Source of the DNA: Owenia fusiformis
Lineage: Eukaryota > Annelida > Polychaeta > Sabellida > Oweniidae
DNA: 64,000 nt
Direction: 5' to 3'
NCBI GenBank assembly: GCA_903813345.2
Contig: CAIIXF020000007.1
Location: 31,173,564-31,237,563 of the forward strand
Shown: positions 27,101 through 39,220 of the stretch, piece by piece
Layout of the letters: each line of letters opens with the position of its first letter
How positions within the stretch are numbered: position 1 is the first letter of the stretch
Notes under the pieces: generated by a model
Told to the model about the DNA's origin: nothing
Database searches by the model: none
What the model saw: only the letters and a program-made list of their open reading frames with translations
Position numbers and translations under genes: made by a program

Positions 27101-30100
27101 TCTAATGCGATTTATCTGATAGTTTGGATATTTAATTAACTAGGGTCTAGAATCAAAAGATATCAGAGTAACCTTTCCACACTCATGGTCCTTGAATTTG
27201 GAATTTTTTATTGGGCAAGCCACAAATGATTTTCAAAAAGATTCCTCACATTTTGCCAGATGTCATTCCAGCTATGAAGTATTGGTTCAAACAATTAGGA
27301 AAATATCCATATTGGCTCTGTAAATAAAGAAAAAAAAGTTGGCACTATGTTTAGTTATAAAAAAAAATTCTTAGTTATTTTTACGAAAACAAACTTCCAA
27401 ACATTGTCAGCATTGGTCTTCAATGGCTTTTCTCTTTCCTGACACACAAAAATAATTCTTTTCTTTTTGATGTCTTTTTATTTTTATTTATTTTATAGTT
27501 GCCTATCATTCATTTATTTACATTAACAATATGGTTTTATGATTTTTATTGAATCCTAGTTTTATGTCGATGGGTATGAGTATGCGTATGGGAGAACTTG
27601 GTCTTGTCTTCACATTGTCAGACAATACAAATTAGGAATTAATTTAATTAATTGATTACATGATACAGTTTAGATTTGACTTGAACTATTTGAACTACTA
27701 CAACATCAACTACAGCATCACGATCCAGCTCTAATTGAATTGTAAAAAGTACAAAGGATGGGATATCTGTTTATCTGTCTAGGCGAATATTCAAACTTGT
27801 CACATAAAAGTCACAGATGTACCAGAATGAGACAATACTACTGTCTTGGTAATTTCTATTATGTTCACTGGGGTAGCTGATTGGTTTCTGTATGCTATTA
27901 GGAAAACCAGTTGCCATATTGCCTTAAAATTTTAACACTGTTCTTGAACTGGCCAAACTAAAAAAAGAATTCCCCAGAAATGTCTCAGGGGTGCTCAATG
28001 TCATGCAAATATAAAACAATTATGGGCATATTGGTTTCATTAGAATATGACCATTTTTAAATACTTTCTTTATACAGAGTATACATGTAGGGACCTTAGT
28101 GAGTGTGATCATGTCCACTTTAAGTAACGTCGTAATCCTCAAGGTATTCTAAAATTCTTGTCACTGTTTTCAAGATGTCTTAAAGCAATAAAATTGCCTC
28201 ATGAAATTGATAGAGAACTGTTTGTGACCAAATTAAAATGAATTAACTACCTTCAATGAATGTAATATTGCCCAATGTCATTGATGGGCATACTGGCAAT
28301 ATGTGATCATTGCAATCACTATTAGTGCTGATTACCTTTGCTTTGAATCTAATCTTGTGAGTCATCTATATTAAATGTGATTTTTGTAATGTGATATACT
28401 AGTATGCACAGGTATTCTAATTTTTCTGGTGGAATTGAATATCACGATATGCTCAGCACATATTAAGAAAAAAATGTTGAATGTTGTTTCGAAAATTTGT
28501 TTTCAGGTCTCCGAGAGATGTTTGCAGATCATATATTTGTAGGATGTGTCAACAAGGAGCATGCCTTATTTCAACACCAAACTAAGCTATACCTAGTCAA
28601 CACTACGAAAATCAGGTGAATACAAAGTTTTTTTATGTCACTTCTATAAAATGGTGTTGAAATACATATGTTGAGTCCTGACAAAAATCAAATAATAAAA
28701 AATATGGTAAATGATTTCAGACGTATTTAGCCTGATGAATTACTATAGTAGGTACACGATTTCATGACATCAGAGCTCTCCAAAATATAAAAAATACTTC
28801 TGAATTAAAGATAAAATGAAATATACATAAGTTCAGTCATTCACATATCGTTAATTAATTATTTTTATATTATGCAAAGTTCAGTCATTCACATACCGTT
28901 AATTAATTATTTTTATATAATTTATTTTTTTTAGCAAAGAATTTTTCTACCAGCTGCTCATCTCAGACTTTGGAAACTTTGGAATCCTTAGGCTTTCTGT
29001 AAGTATATTTCACCAGTAATACACATATGTGCATTTGTTAAGTCTATTTGTTATTGTTTTTCATTCACAGTACACATTCGACATAGTATATCTATTTTGA
29101 CTATTTGTAATTACATTTAATAAATGTTTTTATTTGGCTATTTGTAAATGTATTTGAAAACCTCAATTTAACTTCTTTTATATTAGGAGCCAGCTCCACT
29201 CTATGATTTAGCAATGTTGGCTTTGGACAGTGAGGAAAGTGGTTGGTCTCAAGCTGATGGTCCTAAACCAGAACTTGCAGAATTCATTGTGAAGCTTTTA
29301 ATATCAAAGTCAGAAATGCTGCTGGATTACTTCTCTTTAGAAGTAGATGAGGTATGGTATGTTTAAGCTGGAATAGATATTGTGCTTTAATGCAGTTCCG
29401 CATTTTCAGAATTGCTTTAATTGGGGTTTTGTCATCTCAATTTAATTCTAATAATTTTACCTTTCTATGAAAGAACCTACAGTTGTACTATAGACCAATT
29501 ACTTGTACATCAGAAACAGAAATAAGTCCAGCTAAAAGAGGGCACCACTTCCTTGGGGAAAGACTGCCAATGTTTTGTTCTCACTGATTTAAAACTGAGT
29601 GTAAAATGAACTTTTAAATTTTTGATTTTTGCTAAATGTTTACTATTGTTTTTTACAACTTGTACATTGTGTCGTATATGAAGGATGAGAAACTAAAAAC
29701 ATATGTGACATATCCAAATTTGGACATTACATGTATATGGTTGAAGGTGTGGGTGTATTATATTGGTGAAAACAGGGTGTATACTTCATGACCTTAAAAG
29801 GAAAGGAGTCAAAACTAAATGTTAAGTGTTGACTAGATTATTATTTCTGTGTGGAATTGGTTACTGATTTACATTCTTTGTAAACTTGATGGAATCCTGA
29901 TGTAATCTCTAGTTGTAAAGTGATAGTAAAGCGTAAAACAATTTTTTCAGGAAGGTAACTTATGCACTCTTCCACTGTTACTGGACAACTACATACCTGC
30001 CCTAGAAGGTCTCCCTGCTTATATACTCAGACTAGCCACAGAGGTAAGTACATACACATATATGTATTATATAATAACTTGATGATGTTAACATTTTGAC

Positions 30101-30830
30101 TTAAAGAGGAATTACAAAGGCAAACATTGAACCAGTTTTGTCATCCTCACTTAATACTTATACATTTTTATAACTCCATACAAAGACATGTGGGTCAGAA
30201 GAGCAAGCCAAGAGAGTCTTTGTTTTTTATTTAAACTAACTGCATTTTATGTGATTTTCTAATTGATAGGTTGACTGGGATGAAGAAAAATCCTGTTTTG
30301 AGACTTTCACAAGAGAAACTGCAGATTTTTATTCATTCAAGAAAGATATATTTGTACTGCCAAACATCCAAAATGAATCTCAGGTAAAACTATTGCATTA
30401 ATATCTGTCAGATCATGTTTTACATTTTTATAAACTTAGCTTGGTGTTGTTTTGGTCAAGAGATTTTTCAATGCTTCCAATTGATATCATTAACAATGAA
30501 CATGTAACTGTACATTGTTGTAAATTTTCTGGAACTATTTTCACATGTTACTTTTAGGGACCATTGAATCATCTTAATTATTTGAACCATTGACAGGTAC
30601 AGGTAAATGCCAAATAATTTTTGCCGTCCCTAATCTTTTCCCATATTTTATTGCTCAAGTTTTTATTCCAGGATTCAGAGAATACAAAAGACTGGAGGTG
30701 GACGGTAGAACATGTCCTCTACCCAGCATTCAAACAGTACTTCCTGCCATCACGAGCCCTTTCCCAGGATGCTAGTGTGCTTCAGATTGCAAACCTACCT
30801 GATTTGTACAAAGTATTTGAAAGATGTTGA
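15192..30830 (+). CDS. MLH1: DNA mismatch repair protein MLH1, 3' ten exons (5' part not found)
   Basis: MLH1 is the MutL-homologue ATPase that pairs with PMS2 and coordinates excision in nuclear mismatch repair and meiotic crossover. Exons: 15192-15345, 16812-16875, 22295-22466, 24185-24309, 28507-28615, 28935-28998, 29187-29351, 29951-30043, 30270-30383, 30672-30830 (stop TGA). They give about 405 residues with continuous phase. The first exon encodes the end of the ATPase/transducer domain ([17 protein letters not shown]). The next three form the linker ([15 protein letters not shown]). The rest is the PMS2-dimerisation domain, ending [12 protein letters not shown], the invariant MLH1 terminus. 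As I recall the human gene, exon lengths 154, 109, 64, 165, 93 and 114 equal human exons 11 and 14-18. The linker is about 53 residues shorter than human, and human exon 12 appears split in two. The residues before the first exon, including the ATP-binding motifs, are not seen in the 15 kb upstream. The acceptor of the third exon could alternatively be the nearby CTGCAG. Confidence 0.96.
15487..16690. repeat. 84-bp minisatellite, about 14 tandem copies
   Basis: An 84-bp unit containing AAATGAGACATTATGTCAAG and CATATCCATTGCCAAACATT repeats head to tail across the MLH1 intron 15,346-16,811. Copies are almost identical, differing at a handful of positions (for example GGCTGAATC versus GGCCGAATC). 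Only the outermost copies are diverged. This points to recent expansion or gene conversion. Confidence 0.95.
17935..18970. repeat. Left-arm tandem repeats, ~171-bp unit
   Basis: The marker GCTTCTGACGT recurs at 18,107, 18,278, 18,450 and 18,621, spacing 171-172 bp. Two more irregular copies follow at about 18,801 and 18,958. The units are the reverse complement of those in the right arm. Confidence 0.9.
20320..21345. repeat. Right-arm tandem repeats, ~172-bp unit
   Basis: GGGACGTCAGAAGCCAAAAT recurs with spacing 172-174 bp (CGTC at 20,651, 20,825 and 20,997; the variant CATC at 21,169). Copies in the outer half are nearly identical to each other. Those near the element centre are diverged. 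Confidence 0.9.
22467..24184. other. MLH1 intron; short tandem repeat
   Basis: The intron has no coding signal of its own. A 19-bp unit (CAATATAGTGTCATTTCAA) is present about 2.6 times at 24,011-24,060. A segment near 23,127-23,175 resembles the repeat at 25,269-25,450. Confidence 0.6.
24310..28506. other. Long MLH1 intron with ~75-bp tandem repeat
   Basis: A 4.2-kb intron. At about 25,269-25,450 a ~75-bp unit containing GGGCCTAGAAAATATTTGTC is repeated a little over twice. Nothing else is recognisable. Open frames here lack family similarity. Confidence 0.6.
28831..28926. repeat. 48-bp tandem duplication in MLH1 intron
   Basis: GTTCAGTCATTCACAT followed by an AT-rich run occurs at 28,831 and again at 28,879. 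The second copy ends close to the polypyrimidine tract of the following exon. Confidence 0.75.
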
Positions 30831-30993
30831 TGAACTTTGAAAGAACATTATGCGGGAAATGTCTGCATCTGTCGTGTTCAAATACATGTTATCATATTAC
30901 TAATGAAATTCAACTTATTGAAGTTTATAACTTTATTCGTAGTTTCATTTTGGACACAAAGTTTTTAAACATTATTGTATATTCTGTACAATG

Positions 30994-31172
30994 TACAATA
31001 AGACCTGTCTAGTGGAACACATCAATAAGTAGAACACCTTTGTAAGTGGAATACTTCATAGTCTCGTGAACCACTGATTTGATGTTTAGCAAACCTCTGA
31101 AAGTGGAACAACTCCCTATAAGTGGAACACTTTTTAACATAACCAAGGGTGTTCCACTTAGTGTAGTGTTAC
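30994..31172 (+). mobile_element. AACACC miniature element (MITE-like)
   Basis: Begins TACAATAAGACCTGT, carries repeated AAGTGGAACAC words and ends with the inverse GTTCCACTTA. It lies in the presumed 3' untranslated region of MLH1. Confidence 0.65.
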
Positions 31173-31301
31173 ACTACAGTTATTGTTATACATGAACATT
31201 GAACAATTTTCACATTTCCAATATTGTTTTTCTGAAAGCCTGTGTGTTCTGCACACACTTTAAACACAGTATGAAGTATAAGTGCCATAAAATAAGTAAA
31301 A

Positions 31302-31307
31302 AATAAA
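31302..31307 (+). terminator. Possible MLH1 polyadenylation signal
   Basis: AATAAA lies about 470 bp past the MLH1 stop codon in an A-rich context, the first canonical hexamer I noticed downstream. No transcript end supports it. Confidence 0.35.
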
Positions 31308-31326
31308 AAATATATACTTAATGGAA

Positions 31327-31440
31327 TATATACAATGATTGCTCTGTTTTATCATATATACAATGATTGCTCTGTTTTATCATATATACAATGATTGCTC
31401 TGTTTTATCATATATACAATGATTGCTCTGTTTTATCATG
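31327..31440. repeat. 28-bp minisatellite, four copies
   Basis: Four identical tandem copies of a 28-bp unit containing CAATGATTGCTCTGTTTTAT lie between the convergent MLH1 and tetraspanin genes. Confidence 0.95.
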
Positions 31441-31465
31441 GGCACTCAGTATGAAAGCCCAAGGT

Positions 31466-31471
31466 TTTATT
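31466..31471 (-). terminator. Possible tetraspanin polyadenylation signal
   Basis: AATAAA on the minus strand, about 210 bp past the tetraspanin stop codon. It would place the two convergent 3' ends within a few hundred bases of each other. Confidence 0.35.
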
Positions 31472-31679
31472 GAAGGTTATTTACTGACTATGAATTACTT
31501 AGCTCACAAAAGACAGCATAAAATATTATCATTAATCTGATTCACCTTAAACAAAGTCATTCTAGTGATAGTAGCTCTTGCCCCCCCCCCCCCTGCAAAA
31601 CATATTAGCTCCTCAGAGCAGCTATTGTCATGATGCAGTCTTATTAACTGATCCTTCATACCTGTACATAGTGCTAACA

Positions 31680-32537
31680 TCAACTTACACGGTAAACTAC
31701 ACTTTTTTGATGTACTGGTGCAATATCAATGTCTTTGGGAGCTTGAATATGTAAACTAGTGAACAATGTAAATACTGAATGTATTAGCTGCACTATTGCC
31801 AATGCTGGTACTAGAATGCGTAGTAAATCAAGAAATGTTGTGAATTCTGGACGGAGCGCATAATAACAGCCTTGCGTATATATAGTCAGATTCCTACTTG
31901 AATCAAGAACAGTTTCACACTTGCTGTTATATTCCTTGAAGCAGCTGCATGATTTTGGAAGAGATGCATCTGTAAAGTTTGTTTGGTTTTCAGATACCAT
32001 GGTATCATGAAGTATTAACCAATCAGAATAATTCACAGTACCACAGCATTGTTTTGTTGTCTGTAAATTTTCCCAGCATTCTTTGGCATTTTCATCTGTA
32101 TAGCTGCTCAAAGTTGACGCCCACATTTTCGCTAACCAAGCACCACTGTTAATCTCCTGTCTATGCGTTCCAGACAATATTGCTACGGTAACTTCCAGTA
32201 TAATCACAACACCTAGAACCACAAAGAATCCTCGTATTTGAACAAAGTTAGACCCTCGCCATATAACATACACAGCCAGCAGGTTCAACACAGTCAGGAT
32301 GACACCTATCACTATAGTAATATATCCTTCTATAAGATAAACCTCTATAAATTCACATGCAGGTATCCTGTGTTCAGAAACAACCCATATTCCTACACCC
32401 AGAAGAGTTAAACCTTGGAGTAATAATGCCCCTGTTAATACAGCACCTAGTATTCTTATATCCTTTCCTTTCTTGTCACATCTATGCCGTTTGTTCTCAT
32501 TAAATGACATAGTGCATCCTTTGATCCAGTCCAGCAA
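31680..32537 (-). CDS. Tetraspanin, single coding exon
   Basis: A four-pass membrane scaffold protein of 285 residues. Hydrophobic segments lie near residues 30-52, 66-92, 98-121 and 236-262. The second extracellular loop (about 122-235) carries the family CCG signature (QCCGTVNYSDW) and further paired cysteines (PKSCSC, QGC). It also has four N-glycosylation sequons (NYS, NQT, NFT, NLT). The short cytoplasmic tails are basic or polar. The start could be the first ATG or the internal one at 32,508-32,510 (MSFNENKRH), which gives a tail length more usual for the family. Most animal tetraspanin genes have several coding introns; this one has none. That suggests retroposition or intron loss in its past. 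The frame is intact. I cannot assign a specific vertebrate orthologue. Confidence 0.92.
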   Translation of the reverse strand: MLDWIKGCTMSFNENKRHRCDKKGKDIRILGAVLTGALLLQGLTLLGVGIWVVSEHRIPACEFIEVYLIEGYITIVIGVILTVLNLLAVYVIWRGSNFVQIRGFFVVLGVVIILEVTVAILSGTHRQEINSGAWLAKMWASTLSSYTDENAKECWENLQTTKQCCGTVNYSDWLILHDTMVSENQTNFTDASLPKSCSCFKEYNSKCETVLDSSRNLTIYTQGCYYALRPEFTTFLDLLRILVPALAIVQLIHSVFTLFTSLHIQAPKDIDIAPVHQKSVVYRVS

Positions 32538-34822
32538 AGCATTAGAGAATGTGGAGCATGAATTGCTGGATTTGTCTCATCCCTATATATTCACAGTGTA
32601 CTTGTATTTATGAAATAAATCCATTGATTAAAAAGAGCATTAGAGCTCTAGTCTCTAAGTAAATCAATGAGATAGTGTCACTATGACATCCTTAAAAGTT
32701 TAAAGCTCACATTTACATTACATGGTCTTATGACTATATTATACGTATTTGTGCTTCATAGTTGACCCCAGGGTAGCACATGTAGAGACATCTATTATCA
32801 AATACTTGGAAGTCTGTGTATTTGGTTGCTTTTAGTCGGAACTCAGTGGTTATCCTCATCTCTTGGTATACATTCCTTTGGATACATTCCTTTGTAAAGT
32901 GTAGCTATCTGAAAAGCACAAAACAATTGAAAAAGCATTTAGAAATTAGACACCTGAATTATTGATACATCCATTGATCCTTTTATGATATATACATCCA
33001 TAAAGTGAAACCTCAAAGTGAAATGTGCAGATCGATTGAAAATACCTGTGAGATTTCATGATTCATTATTGCCTTTATATTAGAATTACTATTCTTACAC
33101 TGAACATAGATCATTGTGACAAGCTAAGGAGATTCTGTTAATCATTTATTCTGCATAAGATTGGCCATTTTTGTATTAGCTGTTATGCCATGATGGCTAG
33201 TTACACCCCATACATTGTATGATCCTCCAATATGAAGATACGGCTTGAAGAAATTAATTGTTTATATTCAGTTGTTCCTCTCTTCTGTTTCAAACTAGTT
33301 TAGCATAGAAAGTAAACTATAGTCTTATCCTTTTATCTATTCCCTTGACAGAAATATGTGTTTTATTGTACTAAATCTTGTCTCATGTATGTTGTTGACA
33401 TTTGTCTTGGTGTTAGGCCTACTTATGTTTATGTTACGGTTCTATTCAGACTGCACTATCTTGTAACAATCTTGACAAAGTCAAAATACAGAGCTCTCCT
33501 TTCTTTACATGTAGACTGATAAATTTATAAAACATGAATGTCATAAAAAAAATAAAAAAATAAAAACATGTTTTATTTTGAATAATTGCTTGGCTTATAT
33601 TACCTGGTAGTGTTTTCTCCAACTGTCTGTAACTATAACCATCATATACTAGTAACCATCATATTGCCAGCATATTACCACCATGTCTGTGCTATATTAG
33701 TTATGACATAGGATTAGTGTGACCTGCGCCAATATAAATGATCACAATGAGTAAACTAGTGTTGGATTGAATATTAGTCTCAGGTTATAATAAATCAATA
33801 CATCGCAAATATTGCTTCATGTCCTCGGAGAAAGATAAATACTCCTAAATAAACAATTTTGGGAAAGATCTATCAGGGTCAATCTGACATTTTTACTTTT
33901 TCATTTAAGTTTTTATTGTTTAGATTTTGTTTCTAAAAAATAGGATTCTTTTTCAGAAGGTTCCATTTTTTAAAAAATTCCTATTTACACTTTAATTTTT
34001 TTCAAACAAAAATCATTTTTAATAAAAATTATAGCAAATTGTTCAAAAAAAAGTTATAAATGTTAGTTTTAATCATTATCAATGAACGTTGAAAATGAAA
34101 AATGTACAAATGTAGGCCTATAGTTTATTGATTTATTACATCCATCATCATGTGATTTGCATCATAAACGTGATGATTCAATATCATGCGAAAATGGGAT
34201 CTATACCTCGGTTACAACATCGAAGTAAGTCCATGCTAAATTTTGTATTGATCTATATCTATTATTCTGGAAAGAAGATCCAGATCTTTTTATGTATTAT
34301 TTTCATGTCATGGTAAGGGGGGGGGGGGGGCGTTGTTTAATTGCTCACTGGACATGGGTTGGTTGTGGTGAAGAAATTTCTGTCTCATCAGGTGCTTATC
34401 ATGACCCAATAAGATAACAACTCATTCTATTTTCGGTGGATATGAGTACATCTTTTTTGGCTACAGGAAATATTGCTTGTGAATGATGAACAGGTTATCA
34501 CCAAAGATAGAATGAAATATTTGTATAATATTGGCGCTCAGTATAAAACCCATATTCAACTCCTCCCAGTTAATAACCTATATATTCACTGTCATCAAAC
34601 ATCGTCATTTTGTCCCCCATTCAATTTCTTATATATTAATTTCAAACAAAAGACCTAGATCTAGAAGCAGCCATTCCCATTTGAATACTACTAAGTGAAG
34701 GTAGAAACACATGTCTGTAGTGAACACCTTCATTGAGGGAACATTCCCAGGGAATAGAAATATCAGGAAATGTCAAGTTTATAGTCATGTCAGATATAGA
34801 GGTTCTTATATGAGTACCTGTG
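32538..34822. other. Upstream flank of the tetraspanin gene; no exon recognised
   Basis: AT-rich spacer with a G-run near 34,317. The tetraspanin promoter is expected here but no clear motif marks it. Confidence 0.4.
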
Positions 34823-34928
34823 CAAGATCGTCCATTCTTGATGAGCTTTGATAATTCTTCTTTATCGAGTCGCAGACGAGATAAAGAAACATTATCAAAG
34901 CGAGTCAAGAATGGACGATCTTGCACAG
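34823..34928. repeat. ~50-bp-arm inverted repeat
   Basis: TGCAAGATCGTCCATTCTTG at 34,823 is repeated inverted near 34,908-34,927, and the arms match almost up to the centre. The 113-codon frame over this region exists because the palindrome avoids stops, and it shows no family similarity. Confidence 0.7.
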
Positions 34929-34939
34929 GTAAGAGTATA

Positions 34940-35315
34940 AGAAAGTTTTTCTCATATGACTCTGTGTTATGCCATATTTTCACCTTTTTATATTAAAACT
35001 GAGTGAAAAAACGCTAGAAATTAAAGGAACTTCATTTTTCAATTGCTATGACGTCATAACAATATTGTAGAAAATACATGGATACACGTGGCAACAAAGC
35101 TACATTGTTATGACGTCACAGCTAAGTTCTGTAGAATAAGCATGGATACGCATAGCAACGATGTACTCGTTGCCATGCTGTTGATGTTTATATACCAGTG
35201 ATGTCACAAGTAAATCTCATCTTGCACGTGTGACTTTTTAGGATGAAAGATGGCAATATCTTGCATGGGGTAAAGATGGCTGTATCTTTGTTAGTCATAT
35301 GAGAAAGAATTATTT
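34940..35315. repeat. Inverted-end element containing two CRE-like sites
   Basis: CTCATATGACT near 34,952 pairs with the inverted AGTCATATGAG near 35,293. Inside, a 62-bp unit is duplicated in tandem. Each copy carries a full TGACGTCA (35,049-35,056 and 35,111-35,118). Such sites bind CREB/ATF-family factors in animals. Whether these do is inference. Confidence 0.55.
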
Positions 35316-35584
35316 TAACTTTCACAATATCTTGTGCATATTTTCCAGTCAATTATAATATATATCAAACATAACACAATATTTGAGAAAACAAAAATAA
35401 ATATTTTATATTTATATAATCCATGCAATACAGTTCTATGTTCCCTTGTACATGTAATGCATTATTATTTCCAGTACCTATATCACATATACAGTATTTA
35501 CAAGTATATAAATAGACAATGAACAAAATATTGGTCATGGAGCGTCTTATTAAGGCATCTGAACACACACACTCATTTAGTTAG

Positions 35585-35750
35585 TACAGTAAAACCTGTG
35601 AAGTGGAACACCTCTGGAAGTGGAACACCTCTGGAAGTGGACCACTTTAGAGTCCCAAGACCAATTGACTAAATATTAAATAAACCTCTGTTACTGAAAA
35701 TGAAACACTTTTAGAGGTACCAATGTTCAATTTAAACAAGTTATACTGTA
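35585..35750 (+). mobile_element. AACACC miniature element
   Basis: Ends are TACAGTAAAACCTGT and TTATACTGTA. The interior repeats GAAGTGGAACACCTCTG. It is one of several family copies in this window. There is no coding capacity. Confidence 0.75.
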
Positions 35751-36016
35751 CTACTACCATAATTAGTTAATACACAGAGTAATTAAGTTTTTTCACAACA
35801 CTAAATATTAGCATTAACCAATACATCACTTCAAGTAGGATGTATGCAAAAACACAAAACATACATCCAATAATTCCAAGCCATTAATAATAGATATGAC
35901 ACAGCTCCCTTTTTGGTACTACATAACACATGTATATTTTCAACATGTTACTTCCAACAGACAAGTCAATGACTAATACGTAATTGTTTTTTTAACAATT
36001 GAGTCCATGAGTGTTA

Positions 36017-36186
36017 TACAGTAGAAACTGCAAAGTGGAACACCTCACAAGTGAGGTTAAAATCATGTGGCCAATTGACTCCATGTTATGAACCCTGTAA
36101 GTGAAACACCCTGTAAGTAAAACACCTTATAGGTGAATCTTTTTTTGTGGTCCCAAGGGTGTTCCACTTACACAGGTTCTACTGTA
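36017..36186 (+). mobile_element. AACACC miniature element
   Basis: The clearest copy: it starts TACAGTAGAAACTG and ends CACAGGTTCTACTGTA, so the ends are inverted repeats of about 16 bp. The interior again has repeated AAGTGGAACACC words and one inverted GGTGTTCCACTT. Confidence 0.8.
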
Positions 36187-36569
36187 TGTAATTGGTGTAA
36201 TCAACTTGAAAAGTTATTCTTCTTATATTTTAAGTAGGTAAGAGCATTACAAGCAACTACAGTCTATTGCAATATCCCAAGATAACATGTAATGTAATAC
36301 ATAATAATGGTCAACTGTGTAGTTAGTAGTTACCCCATGTAATTATATGGCTTATATTATGCCACAGGAGCAGACATATATTGGAGATGTGCATTAAACT
36401 GCATATGTAAAAAGCAATGGACGAAAAAAGCAATAATAAAGGGGTAAGTGCAATTAGGCTGCACATCAAAGCCTAAGTACATTTAAAAATGTGAAATAAA
36501 CAAATGTACCATACTGACACTGTTCATATCTTATAGTGTTGGTGTATCATTTAGTGCTTTATTCAATAC

Positions 36570-36684
36570 AACAGTGAAACCGTAAAGTGGAACACCTCTA
36601 GAAGTGGAAACTTTTCTAAGTCCCAAGACCAAGTGACTTAATGTTAAGGTACCAAATGTGCTCCACTTCACAGGTATTACTGTA
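36570..36684 (+). mobile_element. AACACC miniature element, short copy
   Basis: Starts ACAGTGAAACCGTAAAGTGG and ends CTCCACTTCACAGGTATTAC followed by TGTA. About 50 bp shorter than the neighbouring copies. Confidence 0.7.
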
Positions 36685-39220
36685 AGTACACATTATAGAT
36701 TATTTATAATTGGTGTCAATATTGTATAGATATGAAAAATAGCATTCATATTTTCAGTAAAATAAACCACAACCTTGAATCCATGAATAATTCTGTCAAA
36801 ATATATGTTCATTTTAAATCAGGTATAAATAAGTATAATTTGATCAAAATAAGTAGGCCAACATTAAAATAAATTCCGAAAAATTACAATTTTGTACTAT
36901 TTTTATTAATTAAGTCATAATCAATAAAATATTCAATGCAGCAGCTAGGAAACTCCTTGACACTTAAAACTCTTCATTTATAATCAAATAATGGGATATT
37001 TGAATGAGGATATACTGTCACTATGTCTGTAAAATTCTCACAACCATGATCTGATCTGTAATAAATGTTTTTCTTTGTATACACTGTACACCTTCATATC
37101 ATATGTATACTCTCTGTATACACCTGTAAGTAGCTGTTTAGTATGACACTCAGGTGGGCAAGGCTTGCACAAGGGTCATGATATACATTATCATTGAATA
37201 GAAGCATGTATGCTGTATGCTATGTACAGTGTATTATTGGTGCTCATGTTTAAAGGAGTCAAATAATGGGAAAATAAAATGAAAACTTTTAATTAGAAAA
37301 GTGCATTATATGATTTTAAAGCAATGATGGTTAAATTTATTGATATTTTGATGTGTATCAATATGCTTGTATCAACACCAACAAATGCATTTAGGTATTA
37401 ACTATTTTTGCATTTTGGGACCCTTAGTACACATGGACTTATCAAAAAATAATAAACCTACCATTATGAAACCTATATACAGATATTGCATTGAAAATGT
37501 GAGATTTTTACTGTTTGACTTGTTTAAATATAGTTAAACACATCAAAGGGGACAACAATCTTTAAATTTTGATTCTTGGGCACCAGCTGTTAACTACACT
37601 GTATACACAATTTGCACCATATTTTGGACCCTGCTATTTCAGACACATTTTGCAAGTTTAAAAATTATTGTGCATTTACATTTTTTTACAAGAAGTGCTT
37701 TCATAATACATGTAACATAGCCAAAAAATATTTCATCCTTTTGAGATAAACACCTGTGTGTCTTTTAATCTAAACGGAATGGCACCCGAGAAATGAGAGA
37801 TATTACACTGGACAAACTGCTCAATGGGGAATATATGACTGATTACACTGGATGAAATGACAGCTGGAGACGACATCACTCGGCAATATGTATTTTCAAT
37901 GACCTTGTACTTCCGAGTTGGAATGATGATTTTTGGGTCATGTGTATTTCTTGGAGTTATCAGAAGGTGACGAATATGACAGTGCAATAATAGTATAATA
38001 ATATGGACCATAAGGCTTGTGAGCTGTCACCTTGTGATGTGTCACAGGTATTCACAAGGAATGAAATGTTTGATTTATTATATAACTGCCAAGCTAACTA
38101 TCCTCAGCATTAGTAGTTCATATGTTTAAACAGTGATAAATACATTTATAGTTTTCAGGGGCCGTTTACAGAAACTTCATAAAGTCAAGAATTCATAAAG
38201 TCCACTGCTCTAGAACTGTGATGTCATTATATCCATGGTTACAACAATTGATTTACCATTTTATACTTTATGAAATTTCTGTTAATGACCCCTGGTTAAA
38301 ACCTCTGTTTACCCAATGGCGTAGCGTCATATACACATAAAATGCCATGGCGTAGTCTCAAATTTTAGAGAAAAGTTAATTTTTCATATTGAATTCCCCC
38401 AGACAAATGAGTTTAATTTTCAATTCTTGAAGCACCTTTTTTGTCATGCCATCATTTAAAAACAGGTTCTTGTAATTAAACATTGGATAAAGATGGCCAG
38501 TAATTTACATTTTTATAAGTCCATATTAGTCGGATTTTGTATTTTAAAACAACTTAGAACGCTTCAAAGTCAACCTCATCTAAACGATTTCTTAGGGGAC
38601 AACCCCCCCAAACCCCCTTCAAAACATGTTTGCTTCTCTCAATCATTGCGTACAATCACAAAATATCCACACTATGCCACTGTTACCCCTGTTGTGATTA
38701 TAATTTGACCCACAATTAATTTCTTATCAATTCCAGGAAGGTCATCTATTTCACCAGTTTTCTAATTTGGTAATCATGGCCACTGAACATTACACGGTCT
38801 TATATGTCATGTGACCAAAATATGACCAATTTACAGTTTGACAGTGATATAATAGTAAAATTCAATCCATGATAATGGGTGATAAGTTGGATTAAACAAA
38901 TATTTCTTCATGATCCACATATACTAAACTTTTCAAGCATTTGAAAATATTTATCATTAGAATATTGAAGACCTTGTATCAAAATGAACATCCAATAATT
39001 AACATCAGATTTTCTAGTGGTACATTTTAATCCCCTAATGTATATAAGTCTATATGTATTAAATTAACCACTCATGAATAAGTACCATATCCCTCAAATT
39101 CTAAGATAATCCTTTAAGTAATTTTTAGTTCAGAATTAAGACTGGAAATATTGCTGAAAAGACCAAGTTAAAAGAGGCACTCAGTGAATTCACTAAAGTT
39201 ACTCCGCAATAATCTTTGAC
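36685..39220. other. No gene recognised between tetraspanin and SWEET
   Basis: AT-rich spacer, partly the presumed 3' untranslated region of the SWEET gene at its right edge. A 92-codon minus-strand frame at 37,733-38,011 is the only sizeable one and resembles nothing I know. Confidence 0.4.

Noticed and set aside
34642-34983. A 113-codon minus-strand frame as a gene
   Set aside because: Most of it lies over an inverted repeat, which yields open frames on both strands, and the translation matches no family.
37733-38011. A 92-codon minus-strand frame as an exon
   Set aside because: It resembles no known protein, and no convincing splice partners or neighbouring exons were found. It remains an unlikely candidate.
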